Source: Pinus tabuliformis
Taxonomy: Eukaryota > Streptophyta > Pinopsida > Pinales > Pinaceae
NCBI GenBank assembly: GCA_031772625.1
Contig: CM062815.1
Coordinates: 117,498,989 to 117,562,988, forward strand
DNA length: 64,000 bases
Reading direction: 5' to 3'
Shown: in pieces, positions 34,265 to 45,737 of the stretch
Layout: each line of letters opens with the position of its first letter
Numbering within the stretch: position 1 is the first letter of the stretch
Made by a program: the position numbers and the translations under genes
The notes under the pieces: model-generated
What the model was told of the DNA's origin: nothing
Seen by the model: the letters and a program-made list of their open reading frames with translations, nothing else
Database searches by the model: none

Positions 34265-35332
34265 TGTTGGCTTAAGGGGGCTTGACACAGGTTCATAGTT
34301 TTTTGCACCAACCAATAAAACCCTAGTTGTTGGCCCTTTTGGAAACAACCTACATAGTGCAGGCTGGAGTCTCACCTGAAGCAGTATTGGGGGATACTAG
34401 AACCAGTTTTCTACATCTAGGGACATGTGATAAGTGGTTCTTAAGCTTTTATAGCTCAAATCTGCCTTCGCGCAGATCGGTATCCTTCTAGGGCTTGCTA
34501 CTATAACTTAGATAAAATGGCTTCTAGACCTTCGCGAAGTTCTATGATCAGTCTCTGCAGACCCTAAACAGGAAAATTATCCGCTTTCATGCATTAATCA
34601 ATACCCCTGGATCTGCCTTCACACAGATCTATCCAATTCATCAGAAATCATAACAGAAATAACCCTTTTCTTCGCGAAATTAGATAATTACTTAAGTCAT
34701 GCACAAATAAGATAGGTTCAGTAGTTTCGCACAACATTTATTCATTATTCCATATAAAATGTATTATTAAGCAACACATCATAACATAAACAGAATCAAC
34801 AATAATGCTCAGATTGCAAGGTAATTCGTCAAAATCAGTCTTTATTCATCTTCAACGTTCAGATTACAGACTCTTTCACCCTGCACACTTAGTTTTCTGG
34901 GTCTGCACACTTAGCTGCAGACTTATTAAGGCCTCCTGCACACTCAACTGCAGGATCCTTCGCCTTTCGCCTAAGTACAGGAAGAAGATCATTCTTGCCT
35001 TAGCACTTGCCCAAAACAATATCTTGATTTACTTTCCCTTCACTACCATTTGTTTTCTCTTCTAGACTCGCTATTACTCAGATATATAGCATTTCCAATA
35101 CAATAACATGGTCCGTAGACCATGGGTGAGTCTCAAGGCCAACCTATTTACTTACCCAAACAAGGGGCTAAAATCCCTTTGACTCTTATCTACCTGCGCA
35201 CTCTGCATCCACCTTTTGCAGAGACTCCACCTTTTGCAGAGACTTTACATATTTTACAAAAACTTATACAAACTTTGGGTTAACTAACCCCAAAATTGAC
35301 CCTAGGGACCTTGTCCCAATAGGCCCCCAACA
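34265..35332 (-). repeat. 3' LTR of the nested element (left copy)
   Basis: About 1068 bp, roughly 580 bp longer than the other LTR. The extra part (about 34413-34970) has several small GC palindromes: ATCTGC/GCAGAT around 34459-34476, CTTCGCGAAG at 34530-34539, TTCGCGAA near 34670, and repeated TGCACACTTAGCTGCAG-like units (about 34905-34960). The shorter copy probably suffered a deletion ending near GCCTAAGTAC. Confidence 0.85.
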
Positions 35333-35749
35333 CAAAGATCATGACTCGCCCTCGAGTCACTCAGTTGGCGCCTCGATCTTGCTGTGGAGACCACCTAGCT
35401 CAACTTGTAATACTGCAACTTCAGTAACGCTCTGCGTCGTAGCCTGCTACACTTCTTCTACCAACTTCTTTGTTATCAGAACTTCCACTGCTAGGCACAT
35501 TGTCCTCTGTATCTATTGCAGCACCTTTAGCTTTTCCAGGAGCGACAGAGTAAGCTAGTAGGCTTCCTCTAGCCACAGCTGTAATATGACCTTTAGAAGG
35601 GCCTCTTTCCTCTATAATTCTTTTGTTTGTGCTTGTTGTTGCTTTCCTTCATGTAACTTCGTGAGGCATTAGGTTGGCGCCATAGTGCGCGTAGTCACCC
35701 GAACTTCATCACACTTATGTTGTGTCTCTTTGACATTGTTATTCAGCCT

Positions 35750-38390
35750 CTACAATTTCGGGTCCTCCTGCAAGTTTGTCCATAACTCCATTGCTTGGTA
35801 AAACATCATTTCATAGTCTGTAACTGCTGCATCGAATATGTTCATATTCTCCTTGATTTTTGCTCCACATTGCTCCCGAACTTGTGGTGGAGTAGTCAAC
35901 TGCAACTTCATTTGCAGCTCTGATATCTTCATTTGGAAATCAAAAGTAACCCTGTTGACTTCATCCTTTGATGCGCGTATCGCAACAGCCAATTTCCTTA
36001 CTTTTGCAGAAGCTTCGACATCCTCCAGGATATTCAATTCTGACACTGTCTTATAGGCTTTCTCTATGGTTGTCTCCAAGATCTGACTTCGTGTCTGCAT
36101 CTCCTCCATTTCCTTCAGTTCCTGTGCTTTCTCTGAGAACATGTATTCATTATTGACCTTAAAGTCACTTATGACTGTGAGGGTGTGCTGCTCTCTGATC
36201 CTCAGCTCATCTGAAACCCCTTGATGCAATGCATGGAGAGTCTGAAGTGGAAGCACAACCAAATTCACTCCCATGTCCTTCACTATACCTAGCATAACGT
36301 GGTCTTCCTATGATTCCATGCGAACAGACCCTTCTGGTAAAGGTATCACTCTGGGGTCTAGAGTCCACTCCAATTCGGCTACTACTCTGTTTTCTTGTGC
36401 CAAGATTGCGTGCACCCCACTTGCTTGCCCAACGCTCACTTGAATCCTGTTATACTAGATTTATAACTCACATAGATCATTTTGGACGCTCCCCAACATC
36501 TGCATATATTGTTGCTCGAACTATTACAACAACTCTGTTGTGGTATTGCAGACCTTATCACCGATCTCATCGAGATCCCCTTTCGTCAAGACCATCGGGT
36601 CAATGCACATCTACTTATCATACTTATGATTTTTCCATTTCTCACCACTATGCTCTTGTTTGCACCTCTTCAAGGTGAAGGGAGTGCTCTGCTCCTCTCC
36701 ACCACCTCCTTCCTGCCCTGAAAGTTCCTGCTCATCTATGTGTTGCGAAGCCAATCCTTCGACTCCCTTTGAGTTTGTGCATTCTTTCTCAGCCTGTTCT
36801 TTTACAGTGCACTCTTTCTTAGCATGTTCCTACTTTGCAGTTGCCTTAGCAGTAGGTTCCTTCTTCTTCTGCTCAGCCAGAGCTCGCGCAACATTCTGAG
36901 TTGCTTCCTTATGCTTTTGCGCAACAGTCGACTGTGTAGCAGAGCTCTCTACACCTTTGCATGTACCTACACCAAGCTTTGTGGGTTCGTGCCACTCTTC
37001 TAGAAAACTCCCCATGATCTCCTGCACGTCCATCTCAGATAAAAAATATGGCATCTTGTGCCATAGGAGCTTTGGGTCCTTGTGTGCCTAGATTGAAACA
37101 TTGTGGAAATCGGCCTTGAGCTCTGCGAAGGTCGTCAATTACGCGAATAAGTTTGGGGACAACCTTGGACTCTGACTGATAACCATACACAGGTCCATCT
37201 CCATCAAGATCTAGAAAATTTCCGACTCCTTGATCCTTTCTGGATCCTTTGTTTCCCACAGCGAAGCGAACCTTGCTACCTTGGGTAAATCTTCTGGTTG
37301 CGGGGGAAACTGACTGCTCTGGCAATCTCCAAGCTACTAAAACAACATAAAGTAACACCCATGCATAGTGGAAGGGTCTGCTCTCTTCCTGAGCTTCACG
37401 GTAGTTCGTGAGGAAATACTTGCAAAGATACTTCACCTAGTTGTATTGAATTCCCTTTGTGCACTGGGTAGCTAGCGATACCACCGACGCTAGAACTTTG
37501 TCTGCGTGAAATTTCCTCATGATTTTCCTTGCAAGAATCTGGGGGGTTAACTACACCACCTAGTCCTGAATAGAGCGGATAGAATATCTATGTGACTTCT
37601 TAACGAGCCCATATTCGGCCTTCATCTTGTCTACTAACTCCTTGTCTCCACTTTTCCCTCCAAAATCCTTGGTAGGGTCCGCCCATTTGTACGACATCTT
37701 TGTGATCTAATGAATTAACATGTCTGTAATAGGGATGAGCTCCCCAAGCCATAGACACCCATCGTGCACCAACATGAGGAGCTAGCACACATGCACCATG
37801 TTTATTGTTGACCTATGAAAATGCGGCACGCAGAGCATGTGCAACAACCCTGTCTGCTTAACATATTTGACCCACTTAATGGGTTCCAACTGCGTAATCC
37901 CAATTTCTTCATAGTATATCTTCATCATATACTTACTAGTCACCAAATGTGGGAACCTATTGTGTTGTGTGAGGTCCCAATCCTCCATTTTCAACACTGG
38001 AATGTGTGCTAATGTAGTTCCTTCAAATTCCACCTGTTCAGGCAACAGGGGTGTCGAAACGGTGAATTTCCCCAAATATGGGTCTTTGGTAACTTTGGTT
38101 TTTCCCTTCCACAGAGGGATATACATGGGGAGTTGTGAGATAGGCTCAACCTCTTTAGCATCTAATTCCTCCACAACTTAGCTTTCCTCCTCCTAAAAAT
38201 CATCCATTTTCTCCGGTTGTTTATCTTTTTTCTCTTTTTGTCGCACCTCTAGGTTCTTCCTCAGTGACTTTCTCACCATCATCACCTTCTTCTGTTTTTC
38301 TTTGGCAGCAGATTGCTTCAGCCTAGGCGACCTTGGCACAGTAGGAACAGGGTTTGTAGCTTCCATACTTGAAATCTTTGAGCCCAGCAC
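35750..38390 (-). pseudogene. Extra ORF downstream of integrase in the nested element
   Basis: Reads from about 38390 down to 35750 in pieces. The start is MEATNPVPTVPRSPRLKQSA with a Lys-rich segment. A middle domain follows (38174-37782: EVEPISQLPMYIPLWKGK, FPHLVTSKYMMKIYYEEIG, LLHMLCVPHFHRSTINMVHV), then 37788-37600, then 37436-37035. The C-terminal part, 36295-35750, is strongly coiled-coil (MFSEKAQELKEMEEMQTRSQ, LEDVEASAKVRKLAVAIRAS). Several stops and frameshifts. No transmembrane segment is evident. It has the same position (after integrase, sense with pol) and general plan (N-terminal domain, basic region, coiled coil) as ORF3 of the first element, but I see no direct sequence identity. 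Function unknown. Confidence 0.7.
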
Positions 38391-38916
38391 ATCAGAAATC
38401 TGTGGGATTTGTCACAGTTATTCATTCTATGAACAACTCCCTAGCTTCGACAGAGTAATTGGCGAATGAGGGGCGCGTCAGGAATTCCTCCTAGAATTGA
38501 CGACTCATAAGAGTAAAACAGCAAAGCACCCAGAGAACTCTTAGAATGAAAAATGTTCTTCGACTGACCAACATGCTTAATTTATAGAAGGTTTTGAATT
38601 CAAATCTGACCATTCCCCCCCCCCCCCCCCCAAATTCTCATCATAAATGTATCTTTGGTGGAAGTTCTCCAAATCATCTTAACTGATTTTCAGCCATCAA
38701 ATCATGAATAGTAACTCCAACTACTACTTTTGGACCCATCTATGCGGTACCATCCTCCATAGCGCAGCTCATCCAGTGCAGCTTCACCTATCGCACTCTT
38801 GTCGTCCGTCGTGCAACCTCCCTACCACGTTCTTCGCTTAGTCAGGCAGCGTGGTTTATAGTCCCGCAATCCCTTGCAACTTCCTGAATTAATAAGACTA
38901 TCATGTTTCCATATAG
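38391..38916 (-). other. Spacer between integrase and extra ORF, with a 17-base G/C tract
   Basis: A run of 17 C (38615-38631 on the plus strand; G on the coding strand) sits in this spacer. A G-rich purine tract here could be an internal plus-strand primer, but it is not next to an LTR. No ORF in the spacer. Confidence 0.6.
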
Positions 38917-40155
38917 TCATTGTGCAGGGGTAGGATCCCCTGTGTACAGCTTCAGCCTACTTCCATTCACTTTTCTAGGGAATGGTTCTCCATTCAGCTT
39001 CACGAGTTGAACTGCGCCACCATCTGTGATCTCCTTAATAACATATGGCCCCAACCAATGCATTTGAAACTTTCTTGGAAATTTCGTGAACTTGTTATCA
39101 TATGATAGCACTAGATCATCTACCTTAAACGTGTGCAACTTAATATGCCAATCATGCCATGCCTTTTTGCGTTCCTTTTGCACTTGCTGGTGAAATCCTA
39201 CAAGGAAGAGGTCTTCTTCTAACTCCATGATCTGCATGAGTCGTTCCTCCAAGGTCACGTGATCTGACATCTCTATTAATGCTGCAATAGCTAAGCTTGG
39301 AAAAATATACTCCATTGGCATTATGACTTCAATTCCATAGACTAACCTAAACGGTGTTTGGCCTATCAACTTCTTGCAGGTCATCCTATAAGCCCATAAA
39401 ACAACAGGTACACACATGTCCTAGTCATTTATCTGTGTGTTACATACCTTCATCAATACATGCTCCAAAATCTTGTTAAAACGTTCCACAGTTCCATTCG
39501 CCTGTGGGTGATAGGGCGTGCTCTTCTGATGATACACCTGGAATTCTTCCAGCATCACGTTGATCGTTTCATTCAAGAAATGTGTACCCCTATCACTCAT
39601 CAATATCTTAGGGCATCCAAACCTTGTTAAGACATATTCAAACAAAAACTTCGTAGTAGTGGCCATTGTCCAATCCTTCATTGGTTGTGTTTCTGCCCAC
39701 CTGGTTAAATACTCAGTTTCCGTAATGATATACTATGCACCCATCTTCTTTCCTAGTGGTTGTATTGGACCTATAAAATCAATGGCCCATTTTTCAAATA
39801 TCTGCAATGAGACTTGAGGATGTAAAGGAAATTCATCCCTTCACAAAGGTTTCCCCATCCATTGGCAAGCATCGCACGCCTTGCAATATGCCTTAAAATC
39901 CTTGTGTAATGTCGGCCATCATAACCCAGTGCGTAAAATCTTCTGTGTGGTCGCTTTCCCTGCATAGTGACCTCCTGTCACTCCTCCATGGGCTTCAACT
40001 AGGATACTAGCACGTTCAAACTCTAGAATATACCTTTGCATTATCTCATCTGTCCCCATCTTATACAAATGACCCGCAATCACTAAAAAATCCGCAGCGC
40101 GAGCTACTAACTCCTTCTTTTGTTGAGTGGAATAGAGTTTTGACGTTGTTCCCAT
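38917..40155 (-). pseudogene. Integrase of the nested element
   Basis: From 40155: YKMGTDEIMQRYILEFERAS, EAHGGVTGGHYAGKATTQKI (His pair), then CKACDACQWMGKP (Cys pair, shifted frame). Core: WAIDFIGPI with the first Asp, LMSDRGTHFLNETI with the second, STPYHPQANGTVERFN with Glu. The C-terminal part is MCVPVVLWAYRMT to PRKVNGSRLKLYTGDPTPAQ, ending at 38917. A stop at 39421-39423 separates two in-frame pieces and is one G-to-A step from TGG. The zinc domain and core are split by a frameshift around 39900-39770. Confidence 0.88.
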
Positions 40156-41800
40156 TGTTAAAAAGTGAATGATATCAAAAAATGATCGTCCATGAAGTGC
40201 AACACAAAGAGTTGTGTGTTTGGTAGTCCTTCCTCCAAATTGCTTGGTTCCTCACATGTTTCAATCCTTGATAGATTTTTTAGAGCTACATTCAGCCTTC
40301 CAAGCTTCACGATTACTTCAAAGTCATATTCTTGGAACAATAGTAACCATCAGTACATCTTCCCCCCAACACACACTTATTGACTATGTATTTCAATGCG
40401 GAGTGATCTGTATACATTTTTAAGTGTCCACCCAACAAATAATGTTGAAACTTCTACAGCACGTAGACCATCGCCAGCCCTTCGCGTTCTGTAGTGGAGT
40501 AATTCTTCTCAGCTTTGAATAGCTTTCTGCTCGTGAAATCTATCGGACGATCAATCTCTCATTCACTTGCCTGTGTTAATACAACTCCTAATGCAATACA
40601 AGATGCATCTACATGCATGTGAAACTCCTTCTTCCAGTCTGGAAACACCAAAATCGACATTGTCACCATATTTTCCTTCAAGACATCCAAGCTGCACTAA
40701 CAGTCTTCATCCAAATAAAACATCACATATTTCTTCAACGGTTTCTACATTGGCACGGTTATCTAATCATATGCCTTAATATACTTCTTGTAGTACCCAA
40801 TCTGCCCCAATGTAATGTGTAGTTGTTTTACATTCCTTTGAGCCTCCAAATTAAAAATGACAACGATCTTCGTAGGGTCTACCATCAATCCTTGCTTACA
40901 TACAACATGGCCGAGCAAAATCCTAAAGGGCATACAGAATATTAATTTCTTTAAGTTGAGCGCGATCTGATACCTTCGACATGTATCCAACATGAGGCGC
41001 AGACTCACAACATGGTGCTTCACCAACCCAAACATGGTCCAATCATCCAAATATACCTCCAAAATTTTATGAATAAACTCCTTGAACGTCGCGATCACTA
41101 CCCTGGAAAATATTGCAGTCGTGTTCTTTAATCTGAATAGCATAATTGTATATTGAAAGCACACCCAGTCAATCACGAAGGTTGTTTTGCTTCGATCTTC
41201 CGGCACGATCTTTATTTGATGATATCTTGAAAAACCATCAATAAATGGTGTTGGAAACGGATCATGCACACAAGCATCATTCAACTTCCACAGATCTATG
41301 CATATGCGGATCTCACCCTTCTGTTTCTTTTCTTAGACCACCATTGAGCTTACCCAATCTGATTCTTCTATTGGCTCAATAATAATGGCTTCTATCATTT
41401 TATCCAGTTCTTGGCGCATCTTCTCTTTATATTTTGGATTCAGTCGATAAGGTCTCTGCTTAATAGACCTCGCATCTAGTTTCAACATAATCTTCATAAC
41501 GCCCAAATCTCCAATAATCCCTTTCAAATCTGAAAACTTCGTTGGGAATAAATCTTGGTACTCGTGCAGCATCTCAGCTACCTTATCAACTGTATCTTTG
41601 TCCCAATAGTCTCCTATCTTCGCGAACTTAGGTTCTTCTTCAGATCCAATGTTTACTTGTTGATTTTTCAATGGCTCAGATATATCCGGGTTCACCACCT
41701 TCGGTTCTTCGACCTCACGTTGTCCTTCTGTTTCTAGAATGGTAATATTATGTGGATCATCCTCTTCTTCTTTGGCAGTTACATTATAACATTCTAGCAC
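40156..41800 (-). pseudogene. Reverse transcriptase-RNase H of the nested element
   Basis: Linker and fingers (41800-41333): EMLHEYQDLFPTKFSDLKGI, IKQRPYRLNPKYKEKMRQEL, IIEPIEESDWVSSMVV. Palm (41284-40763): DPFPTPFIDGFSRYHQIKI, DRSKTTFVIDWVCFQYTIML and the catalytic YLDD at 41042-41053, then LLGHVVCKQGLMVDPTKI and LGQIGYYKKYIKAYD. RNase H lies at about 40650-40160 in broken frames (HVDASCIALGVVLTQ, FTSRKLFKAEKNYSTTEREG, MYTDHSALKYIV). YLDDW differs from both YMDDF of the first element and YLDDI of the outer element, so three Ty3 lineages are present in the window. Confidence 0.88.
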
Positions 41801-41857
41801 ATGGCATAGCTATGTACTCCAATCCGGCTGAGCCCATTCTACCAGTTTTTTTGGCAT

Positions 41858-42540
41858 TCAGAATATAGTTACTTTTATTTCTTGTAGCGCCTCATCAATG
41901 CTCTCAAAACCATCCTCAAATCTGAAGGTTAATAGAAAACTTTCCCTTAAAATGTACCATTCAGTAGTTCCATGGCGAAGCTCCATCTCTAGATACCAGT
42001 TCATTGGGATGGTGTCTAACGTATGACATAAAATATGCACCCATTCTGGTTGTGGTTTTGTTCCCCATACCTTAGTCCATTGTGCCAAATTATCATGCGG
42101 ATCATCCTTCCCACTGTATTTTCAGTCATTCTAGTATTAGCGTACCCAAACCTTAACTTCATCATTCTCCTGTATTCTTTCCAACCAGCAAAGTTCTCCT
42201 TGTGCGTACCCCACCAACAGGCAGGCATAGCACGCAGTGCCAATTCTAATACCTGGAATTGATGCTCCTCCGGTACTTCCCTTTGAAATTCAACTAAAAA
42301 CATTTCCACATTAGTCAAACCATCATAATGCGGAAGGTTTCTTACCTCACCTGAGACAAAGCTTAGTGATTTGGTCATCATATTGCAGCAGAGTATAGAT
42401 ACATCATGTAATTGATTCTTCCAGTGTTCAAGCTCCTCATCTGAATCTGAGGCGCAAGAGCTATCCTTGTCCCATGCAATTTTTCCATCGGCTGCAGGAT
42501 TGATCCAATATTCATCTCGCATTGTTATCTTGTATATCTT
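41858..42540 (-). pseudogene. Gag-like domain between protease and RT in the nested element
   Basis: Reads LPHYDGLTNVEMFLVEFQRE, ELALRAMPACWWGTHKENFA, WKEYRRMMKLRFGYANTRM, then in a shifted frame (41858-42088) LAQWTKVWGTKPQPEWVHIL, CHTLDTIPMNWYLEMELRHG, LRESFLLTFRFEDGFESIDE. The pattern (a large aromatic/Trp-Trp pair, then W..YRRMM..RFG and a basic/aromatic helix) resembles retrotransposon gag domains. It lies after the protease (42960-42512) and before the RT linker, an unusual position, and is additional to the ordinary gag at 43750-44736. An upstream acidic stretch (ASDSDEELEHWKNQL) links it to protease. Family call is tentative. Confidence 0.6.
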
Positions 42541-42990
42541 CCAAATCATCATCACTTTCTACATAGTCATGAACAAGCTCAGTGTAATGTGCTCCCTCTG
42601 CAGGGTCTAGTGGCACCACAACCCTAAGTGACTTCTTTTCAAACGAAATATTGCACTTTTTCAAGTTAATTACTCTTTTCATATCAATAGCCCAGTCAAT
42701 TCCTAGTAGCACGGGGTAAGGGTTACTGTCATCCACTATTTCAATGACCTCAAAGTCAGCCAGCACACTCGCACCCTCAATGTCCACTGTTACACCATAT
42801 AAGTGCCCCATTGGAATAATCTTCTGTTGATTTTCCATGCACAACTAAATAGGGGACCACTACAATGCAAGTCTCCCCATCCTTTCCCATGTCTGCTTAG
42901 GCAGGACATTCGCATTAGACCCCAAATCCAAGATGACCTAGTCCATTTTGTATTCTCCTATCTACACAGTTAGCCTCATCTCACACCCCG
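42512..42990 (-). pseudogene. Aspartic protease of the nested element
   Basis: A VILDLGSNANVLPKQTWERM-type active site lies near 42940-42880, in the form DLG(S/A)xxNV, interrupted by stops. It is followed by 42844-42512 with IIPMGHLYGVTVDIEGASVL, ADFEVIEIVDDSNPYPVLLG, IDWAIDMKRVINLKKC. The strand order and ILG-like tail are those of retropepsins. Confidence 0.78.
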
Positions 42991-42991
42991 T

Positions 42992-44736
42992 TCACATTTT
43001 ATGCTTACCAATATTTCTTACTATGCATTGTTTAGTAGGAGTCTTTTCCTTATTAGTGCACTTGTCTATTAACTCTTGCAATCCTTCTACTACTTTCTGG
43101 TTGTGCAATAACTTCATACAAGTTTTCAAGAAAGTGACTAGTATTGAAGGATCTACCTCTTGTGTCACACTAGGCTCTGGCATTTTCTCATGACTCCCTG
43201 AGGTGGAGGCCTCAGGGAATTTCTTCTTTGCTTCCACAAAGGTTTCTTTAGCATGATTAAGATCAAAATCTACTTCCTTCTCAGCAACCTTGTGCACCCA
43301 GTTGTCTTCCTTAGGCTGTTGACCCTTATCTGCACTAGTTTTCATGCCATTTCTCAACACGATATTTATGCTCTGGTTTTTTTCATGGCACTTATCCCTC
43401 ATCATCTAAATGTTCTGTGTAGGTTGTTGTATATGTGCCTTCTTTTATTGCATCTTAGCCATAAGGACCGGACATTCCTCTATGACATGATCAAATTGTC
43501 GACAATATTGACATGATGTATGCGTGGCATTTGTACAATCTTGCACGAAGAGCCCTACTTCGCCATAGTTATAACAGATTACCTGCCCACGCCCTTGACC
43601 TGGTCCAATGCCTCTTCCTCATCCTCAGCCTTGGAATCCTCTGTGTGCAGCTCCTATGCCTTGATCCTAAGGTTGGTTCTCTTCCTGCATCTTGTAGGTA
43701 GGGGTTCTATCCATCATTAGCCCATAACTCCTACAATGGCGTTCATCGTACCCTACAGAATTACAGAAATTGCAAAACAATTGATGAGGGGTCTATGCAA
43801 ATTTTTGCAATAAATGGCAATTATCAGTAGCATGATGTGCTTATCATGTCCATGGCTCTTACACTTCAGACACCAGACATCAGTGTGCATCTCTGTCTGA
43901 GCTTCCTTTCCTTTCTTCAGACTCTGCAACTCTAAGTGCAGGCTTTCCAGCTGTGAATGAATTTGTTGCACCCCAAGATTTTTATTCTGGATAGGCAAGG
44001 CATCCAGCCTCATCGAGATCTCCAAGGCTTCCGCTTGCGTTGCTATCTTATGCTGTGATAAACGTATTCTTAAATGTGGCAAGAGCGGTTCTATAAACTA
44101 GTCGTGATACTGTGAATATGAGATTAACATATTTGCCTGCTTGATTAGGCATTTCGACCTTTGATCAAAATCCTAAGGTGTCTCATCTATCTTTTGTTGA
44201 ATTTCCTTAAATTCAATTACCGACTGCACCTTTGACTTAGGCTTACTGAACTCCTTGTTCAAAGCTATTTGGGTATCTGTCAGGGTCATGTTAGGGTTAT
44301 CAGTGTAATACTTAATATACCATGTTAATGCGCGATCTTGTAAGGTTATAACAAACTGCGCTTTCTTAATATTATTGTCTGTAATCTGCTGTGTTGTCCA
44401 GACATCTCCTGCGACAAACCAAAATTGTTCGGGATCTTCGGTCCCTATTTCTTTAAAAATAGGCACCTTCATCACGTTCACCATGTTGAATGGTGGAAAT
44501 GGAGGTGGAGGGGGTGAAGGCGTATGTGTATGAGGCGGAGGTGGAGGTGGAGGTGGAGTGGATGGATGAGGTATCCTCATAATACCCAATGTAATTAACC
44601 GAACTACACTTCGCGGCATAGACAAAACTATCCCTTTATCGTCGCTTGAAGGGGGTTCAATGAGCAGACTATATTCTGGGTTGGATCCTCCGTTTCTTCT
44701 AAAGAATCTCCCACTTTGCATAGCCCCAAACATCAA
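42992..44736 (-). pseudogene. Gag of the nested element
   Basis: Reads 44736-44173: a Pro/His-rich N-terminal stretch, then VPIFKEIGTEDPEQFWFVAG, ITLQDRALTWYIKYYTDNPN, ALNKEFSKPKSKVQSVIEFK, a typical retrotransposon gag core. Continues to 43753 with a coiled-coil segment (LESLHLELQSLKKGKEAQTE) and a zinc knuckle WCLKCKSHGHDKHHATDNC split by a frameshift. The C-terminal segment 43405-42992 is charged (EVDPSILVTFLKTCMKLLHN). Confidence 0.85.
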
Positions 44737-44854
44737 GGTAACTGCATAACCCTCTTTTCACATAAAATCATTTTAATCCTAGTCTTCAATGATTTCAAAT
44801 ACTTACCTCGCAGTCCTTTAAAGATCCTTCATTTCACCTCGCTATAGCTGATAT

Positions 44855-45211
44855 TCAATCGATTACGAAATAAGTCACAAAAATTCCCAATGTGTGATCA
44901 ATCCAGTGGTCTACATCCCATGCGATATTGCTTTCTGATGCTTCTAGATGTCGCACCAGTTCAGGAGTCCACACTATAGGGTCTTTGAGCCTCCACGTCC
45001 CTTGACTATTGGCCAATTTAAACAACCACTCGTATAGTGCTTCAGGGAAGAAATAGAATAATGCGTCAGTCTCATCTGTGTACAAAAATCTCTGCAACCA
45101 CTGCTCCTTGGATAATTTAGTGCTCTTGTTCTCTTGAGCCGCGAATGCGTGCGATTTCCTATTAATCCACTTATTAAGCTCTTTCTTCGTAGGGAACCAT
45201 TTATCACACAT
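44855..45211 (-). pseudogene. Short ORF between 5' LTR and gag of the nested element
   Basis: 118 codons starting MCDKWFPTKKELNKWINRKS and including EQWLQRFLYTDETDALFYFF and ELVRHLEASESNIAWDVDHW. It is protein-like, helical and Trp-rich, and not recognised. Lying in the leader, it could be an upstream ORF or an N-terminal gag extension. Confidence 0.5.
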
Positions 45212-45230
45212 CTCTTAGATAGATCTTAGT

Positions 45231-45248
45231 CTCGGCAATGAAACCATT
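45231..45248 (-). promoter_or_regulatory. Candidate primer-binding site of the nested element
   Basis: Reading the minus strand, the 5' LTR ends CCAACA at 45249 and is followed by AATGGTTTCATTGCCGAGAC. TGG two bases in is the usual start of a PBS, but I cannot assign the tRNA. Confidence 0.45.
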
Positions 45249-45737
45249 TGTTGGATTAATGGGGCCTGACCCAAGTTCAGAGTTGTTTGCGCCAACCAAA
45301 AAAACCCTAACTGTTGGCCCTTTCAGCAATAACCTGCATAGCGCAGGCTGCAGTCTCACCCAAAGCATTATTGGGGGATTCTAGAACCAGGTTTCTGTTG
45401 CCTAAGTACATGAAGCAGAGCTTTCTTGCCTTAGCACTTGCCCAAAACAATCTCTATCTTGATTTACTTGCCCTTCGCTACCATTTATTTTCTCTTCTAG
45501 ACTCGCTATGACTCAAATATATAGCATTTCCAATAAAATACCATGGTCCACAGACCATGGGTGAGTCTCAAAACCGACCTATATACTTACCCAAACAAGG
45601 GGCTAAACCCCTTTGACTCCTATCTATTTGTGTGCTCTACATCCACATTTCGCAAAGACTTTACATCTTTTATAAAAACTTATACAAAATTTGGGTTAAC
45701 TAACCCCAAAACTGACCCTAGGGACCCTATCCCAACA
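45249..45737 (-). repeat. 5' LTR of the nested element (right copy)
   Basis: About 489 bp, TGTTGG...CCAACA. It aligns with both ends of the 1068-bp left LTR, sharing GACCCAAGTTCAGAG-like start, CTTGCCTTAGCACTTGCCC and GGGTTAACTAACCCCAAAA (itself palindromic). It lacks the middle ~560 bp. Confidence 0.86.

Larger units (their letters stand above)
34265..45737 (-). mobile_element. Nested Ty3/gypsy element, complete but degenerate
   Basis: Begins TGTTGG (34265) and ends CCAACA (45737), with direct repeats ACTGA (34260-34264) and ACCGA (45738-45742), a 5-bp TSD with one C/T difference. LTR-like ends at 34265-35332 and 45249-45737 match each other. All coding is on the minus strand, ordered 5' to 3': short ORF, gag, protease, a second gag-like domain, RT-RNase H, integrase, extra ORF. 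Removing it rejoins the integrase C-terminus of the host element at KARHDKN-type and RVDHQFQVGDKVW sequence. Confidence 0.92.
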
